A stretch of DNA of 57,874 nt from Bacteroidaceae bacterium (lineage in GTDB: Bacteria > Bacteroidota > Bacteroidia > Bacteroidales > Bacteroidaceae). Positions 54,552 through 57,874 of this stretch are shown one piece after another (position 1 is the stretch's first letter; each line of letters starts with the position of its first letter). Under the pieces are notes generated by a model. That model did no database searches, was not told the DNA's origin, and worked only from the letters and a program-made list of their open reading frames with translations. A program made the translations under genes and the position numbers. Location of the stretch: the NCBI GenBank assembly GCA_017933995.1, contig JAGBKI010000048.1:1-57874 (forward strand). Reading direction: 5' to 3'.

Positions 54552-57500
54552 CTATTTCATTTTGGAGAACTGCGTCACAATCTGGAGGGCGACGGCGGCG
54601 GAGGGGATGCGGGCGAGGGTCATGCGGCGGTGGCCGGCGCGCTCGTCGAGGCGTACGTCGGCGGGGTGGGCCATGGCGTAGTCGATGATGCGGTCGAAGA
54701 CGGCGCTGCGGTAGAAGGGGCTGGCGGCGTTGCCCACGAAGTAGACCACCATGCGCCCGCCCTTGAGCAGTATGCGCTCGGCGGCGATGGCGCGCCCGGC
54801 GCGGCGCAGGGAGGCGATGGCGAGCAGTTCCTCGGCCTCGGGCGGCAGGGCGCCGAAGCGGTCGCGCAGGCGGCGGGCGTAGAGTTCCTGGGCGGCGTCG
54901 CTTTCGAGTGCGCCCAGTTCGCGGTAAAGCAGCATACGTTCGCCCGCGCCGGGGACGTAGGTTTCGGGATAGAAGGCGGGGCGATCACTCTCGACGGTGG
55001 TTTCGTCGATGAACGAAGCAGCGGCGAATACCGGGGCTTCGGCTGCCGTCGGCGCGGTGGCGGCTGCGGACGAGGGGGTGTTGGCGTCGGACGGGGCGGG
55101 AAGGGCGGCACCCTCCTCGTTGCGCAATTCGGCGACAGCCTGCGAGAGGATTTTCTGGTAGGTCTCGTAGCCCAGTTCGGCCATGAAGCCGCTCTGCTCC
55201 GCGCCGAGCATATTGCCCGCTCCGCGTATCTCAAGGTCCTGCATGGCGATGCTGATGCCGCTGCCCAGGTCGCTGAACGTCTCGATGGCTTCGAGGCGGC
55301 GGCGGGCGTCGTCGGGCAGGAGTTCCTTGGGCGGGGCGAGGAGGTAGCAGAAAGCCTTGCGGTTGGAGCGTCCCACGCGCCCGCGCATCTGGTGGAGGTC
55401 GCTGAGGCCGAAGGTGTGGGCGGCGTCGATGATGATGGTGTTGGCGTTGGGGATGTCGATGCCGTTCTCGACGATGGTGGTGGAGATGAGCACGTCGTAC
55501 TCGCCCTCGATGAAGTCGATGACGGTGCGTTCGAGTTCCTCAGGCTTCATGCGCCCGTGGCCGGTGGCAACGCGCACGCCGGGGACGTGGCGCTCGACGA
55601 GGCGTTGCAGGTTGTCGAGCGCGCCGATGCGGTTGGTGACGATGAACGCCTGTCCGCCCCGGCTCAGCTCGAAGTTCACGGCCTCGGCTATGACTTCGTG
55701 GCCGAACGTGTGGAGTTCGGTCTGGATGGGGCGGCGGTTGGGGGGCGGCGTCTGCAGCGTGCTGAAGTCGCGCGCGCCCATCAGGGAGAATTGCAGTGTG
55801 CGCGGGATGGGCGTGGCCGACATAGTGAGCGTGTCGACGCTGACTTTGAGTTGGCGCAGCTTTTCCTTGACGGCTACGCCGAACTTCTGCTCTTCGTCGA
55901 TGACCAGCAGGCCGAGGTCTTTGAACTTGACACCCTTGCCGATGAGGCGGTGGGTGCCGATGAGGATGTCTATCTTGCCCTCGGCGAGGTCGGCGAGGAG
56001 TTCGCGTGTCTGTTTGGCGGTGCGTGCGCGGGTGAGGTAGTCGACGCGCACGGGCATGTCGGCCAGGCGCTGCGCGAAGGTGCGGTAGTGCTGCAGGGCC
56101 AGCACCGTGGTGGGCACCAGCACGGCGGTCTGCTTGCCGTCGCAGGCGGCCTTGAAGGCGGCGCGCACGGCTATCTCGGTCTTGCCGAAGCCCACGTCGC
56201 CGCATACGAGGCGGTCCATGGGGCGGCGGCTCTCCATGTCGTGCTTCACCTCCTGAGTGACGCGCAGTTGGTCGGGCGTGTCCTCGTAGGTGAAACTGGC
56301 CTCAAGTTCGTGTTGCAGGTAACTGTCGGCGCTGAAGGCGAAGCCCCGGCTGTCGCGCCGCTCGGAGTAGAGGCGTATGAGGTCGCGCGCAATGTCCTTG
56401 AGTTTCTTCTTGGTTTTCTCCTTGAGCCGTTCCCAGGCGCCGGTGCCGAGGCGCGAGAGGGTGGGCGGCGCGCCGTCCTGGCCGCGATACTTGCTGACCT
56501 TGTGGAGGGCGTGGATGGAGACGTAGACCACGTCGCCGCCGTGGAAGAGGATTTTGATGGCCTCGTTCATGGCGCCGTCCTGGCCGGGCATGCGCACCAG
56601 TCCGCCGAACTGGCCCACGCCGTGGTCGATGTGGACGACGTAGTCGCCATACTGGAACGTCTTGAGTTCCTTGAGCGTGAGGGCCATCTTGCCCTGCTTG
56701 GCCACGTCGCTGCGCAGGGTGTACTTGTGGTAGCGGTCGAATATCTGGTGGTCGGTGAAGAGGCAGAGGCGGGTGTCGGCGTCGCTGAAACCGGCGTGGA
56801 GGGTGGGGGAGAGGGGCGTGAAGAGCGTGGGTGCGTCGGCGGACGGAGGGGCGTCGTCGGGCCGCTGCCCGGCGAGGATGGCCTTGAGGCGCTCGTGCTG
56901 TTTGGCGCTGTCGGCCAGCAGCAGTACGGCGTAGCCGCGCTCGCGGAAGTCGGCGAGCGACGATTGGAGCAGTTCGTAGTTCTTGTGGTAGACGGGCTGG
57001 GGCGAGGTGTGGAAGGTGACGGTGGCGCTTTTCCCGTCGGCGGGCGCTGCTCCGTCCTGCCCCGTGGCAGCGGCCACCTCCACGCGCTGCAGGGCCAGCA
57101 GGGCGGGTTCGAGGATGGAGCGGGGGCAGAGCAGGGTGTCGCGCGAGAGGGTTTCGTCCGTCTCGCCCGCCACGAGGGCCTGGCGCGAGAAACCGTCGTC
57201 GTAGACCTTGCCCATTGTGGCGAGGCAGAGCGCGAGGTCGCGCACGACGAGTGTGGTCTCGGTGGGCAGGAGGTCGGTGGCCAGCACACCGGCGGCCTGC
57301 GTGTCGGGCGCGGCCACGAGGACGGCCTCGGCGCGCTGCTCGTGGCTGAGTTGGGTGTCGATGTGGAACGTGCGGATGGTGTCCACCTCGTCGCCGAAGA
57401 AGTCGATGCGCAGGGGCAGTTCCTCGGAGAAGGAATAGACGTCGAGCAGTGAGCCGCGCACGGCGAAGTCGCCGGGTTCGTAGACGTAGTCGGTGCGCCG

Positions 57501-57874
57501 GAAACCGAGGTCGGCGAGGCGCGCCGCGAGGTCGGTGAGGTCGATGGTATCGCCGCGTTTGAGGGCGAGGGTGCGGCTGGCCAGGCTTTCGCCCGTCGGC
57601 ACGCGCTCGGCCAGTGCGGCGGCGTGGGTGACGATGAACGCGGGGCGGCCACCGGCGGTGCGCGGCGCGGCCAGCCGTTCGAGGGTTTCGGTGCGCAGGA
57701 TTTCGGCGGCGGTGTCGCGCTGTCCGTATTTGGCGGCGCGACGGAAAGCGGAGGGCAACAGGCTCACGTCGGCGCAGCCGCCTGCGTCGCCGCCGCCGAG
57801 CAGGGCGCAGAGGTCTTGGAAGAGGTAGCCCGCCGCTTCCTCGTCGGGTTCGAGCAGCAGGTAGGTGCGCTCGG
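54552..57874 (-). CDS. mfd: Transcription-repair coupling factor Mfd (N-terminus outside window)
   Basis: At least 1107 residues of Mfd, the ATP-dependent translocase that removes stalled RNA polymerase from DNA lesions and recruits UvrA. The frame runs to the window edge (ERTYLLLEPDEEAAGYLFQD at the right end), so the first ATG within the window (57767) is internal. Visible parts are the UvrB-homology region (TDYVYEPGDFAVRGSLLDVY in shortened form as RTDYVYEPGDFAVRG), the RNA-polymerase interaction segment (GDYVVHIDHGVGQFGGL), the helicase motifs GDVGFGKTEIAVRAAF, GTHRLI, DEEQKFGV, SATPIPRTLQ and QMRGRVGRSNRKAF, and the C-terminal TRCF domain. An Ala/Pro/Thr-rich linker (about 160-200 residues before the end) is specific to this protein. 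Confidence 0.95.
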   Translation of the reverse strand, partial: ERTYLLLEPDEEAAGYLFQDLCALLGGGDAGGCADVSLLPSAFRRAAKYGQRDTAAEILRTETLERLAAPRTAGGRPAFIVTHAAALAERVPTGESLASRTLALKRGDTIDLTDLAARLADLGFRRTDYVYEPGDFAVRGSLLDVYSFSEELPLRIDFFGDEVDTIRTFHIDTQLSHEQRAEAVLVAAPDTQAAGVLATDLLPTETTLVVRDLALCLATMGKVYDDGFSRQALVAGETDETLSRDTLLCPRSILEPALLALQRVEVAAATGQDGAAPADGKSATVTFHTSPQPVYHKNYELLQSSLADFRERGYAVLLLADSAKQHERLKAILAGQRPDDAPPSADAPTLFTPLSPTLHAGFSDADTRLCLFTDHQIFDRYHKYTLRSDVAKQGKMALTLKELKTFQYGDYVVHIDHGVGQFGGLVRMPGQDGAMNEAIKILFHGGDVVYVSIHALHKVSKYRGQDGAPPTLSRLGTGAWERLKEKTKKKLKDIARDLIRLYSERRDSRGFAFSADSYLQHELEASFTYEDTPDQLRVTQEVKHDMESRRPMDRLVCGDVGFGKTEIAVRAAFKAACDGKQTAVLVPTTVLALQHYRTFAQRLADMPVRVDYLTRARTAKQTRELLADLAEGKIDILIGTHRLIGKGVKFKDLGLLVIDEEQKFGVAVKEKLRQLKVSVDTLTMSATPIPRTLQFSLMGARDFSTLQTPPPNRRPIQTELHTFGHEVIAEAVNFELSRGGQAFIVTNRIGALDNLQRLVERHVPGVRVATGHGRMKPEELERTVIDFIEGEYDVLISTTIVENGIDIPNANTIIIDAAHTFGLSDLHQMRGRVGRSNRKAFCYLLAPPKELLPDDARRRLEAIETFSDLGSGISIAMQDLEIRGAGNMLGAEQSGFMAELGYETYQKILSQAVAELRNEEGAALPAPSDANTPSSAAATAPTAAEAPVFAAASFIDETTVESDRPAFYPETYVPGAGERMLLYRELGALESDAAQELYARRLRDRFGALPPEAEELLAIASLRRAGRAIAAERILLKGGRMVVYFVGNAASPFYRSAVFDRIIDYAMAHPADVRLDERAGHRRMTLARIPSAAVALQIVTQFSKMK

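Noticed and set aside
54630-57452. 940-codon plus-strand frame opposite mfd
   Set aside because: Antisense shadow; the minus strand encodes a complete set of Mfd motifs.

Overview
This window is a GC-rich stretch (roughly 60% or more G+C in coding DNA) of a Bacteroidales chromosome, most like Prevotellaceae and relatives. Support comes from TAnnTTTG-type -7 promoter boxes, A-rich leaders instead of strong Shine-Dalgarno sites, the coaBC-porD(DUF4835)-recN gene order, an Fkp fucokinase/GDP-fucose pyrophosphorylase fusion, and C-terminal tails of the type IX secretion kind on exported proteins. The genus cannot be fixed by eye. Both ends are cut: dihydroorotase lacks its N-terminal half at the left, and Mfd lacks roughly its first few dozen residues at the right.

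Left part (1-20.4 kb) is mostly housekeeping: pyrC end, a free-standing MetH reactivation domain, a membrane phosphoesterase, mutS, a large secreted GH2 beta-galactosidase, a Sel1-repeat membrane protein, aroA, a small membrane protein, dnaN, coaBC, porD, recN, and a secreted degenerate trypsin-fold/TPR protein.

The middle (20.5-30 kb) is an accessory region wedged upstream of a relA/spoT-type gene. On the minus strand it holds a single-chain nuclease-methyltransferase of type IIG style, a three-gene HipB-HipS-HipT toxin-antitoxin module, a RhuM-family protein and a BRO-N/antirepressor-like protein. A second copy of the relA 5' end lies directly beside a second copy of the methyltransferase 3' end, between rhuM and the BRO gene. 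This suggests that two alternative cargoes of one hotspot have become joined in tandem. A MITE-like inverted repeat, a rhuM 3' remnant and repeated palindromes lie in the same area.

The right part returns to core functions: nudC, phosphoglucomutase, a secreted CotH protein, fkp, plsC, rubrerythrin, pepD, a flippase-like protein, ksgA, panB, a HAD phosphatase and mfd. Between 39.2 and 43.5 kb lies a probable phospho-signalling locus: LytTR regulator, FHA/zinc-ribbon membrane protein, acidic EF-hand-like membrane protein, zinc-ribbon/FHA protein and a tail-anchored PP2C phosphatase, with no kinase in the window.

Many intergenic gaps carry short tandem arrays with a fixed period (8, 9, 18, 21 or 22 bp), several folding into long hairpins, plus other long inverted repeats. 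These are the most unusual sequence-level feature of the window. No tRNA, rRNA, CRISPR array or intact transposase gene was recognised.
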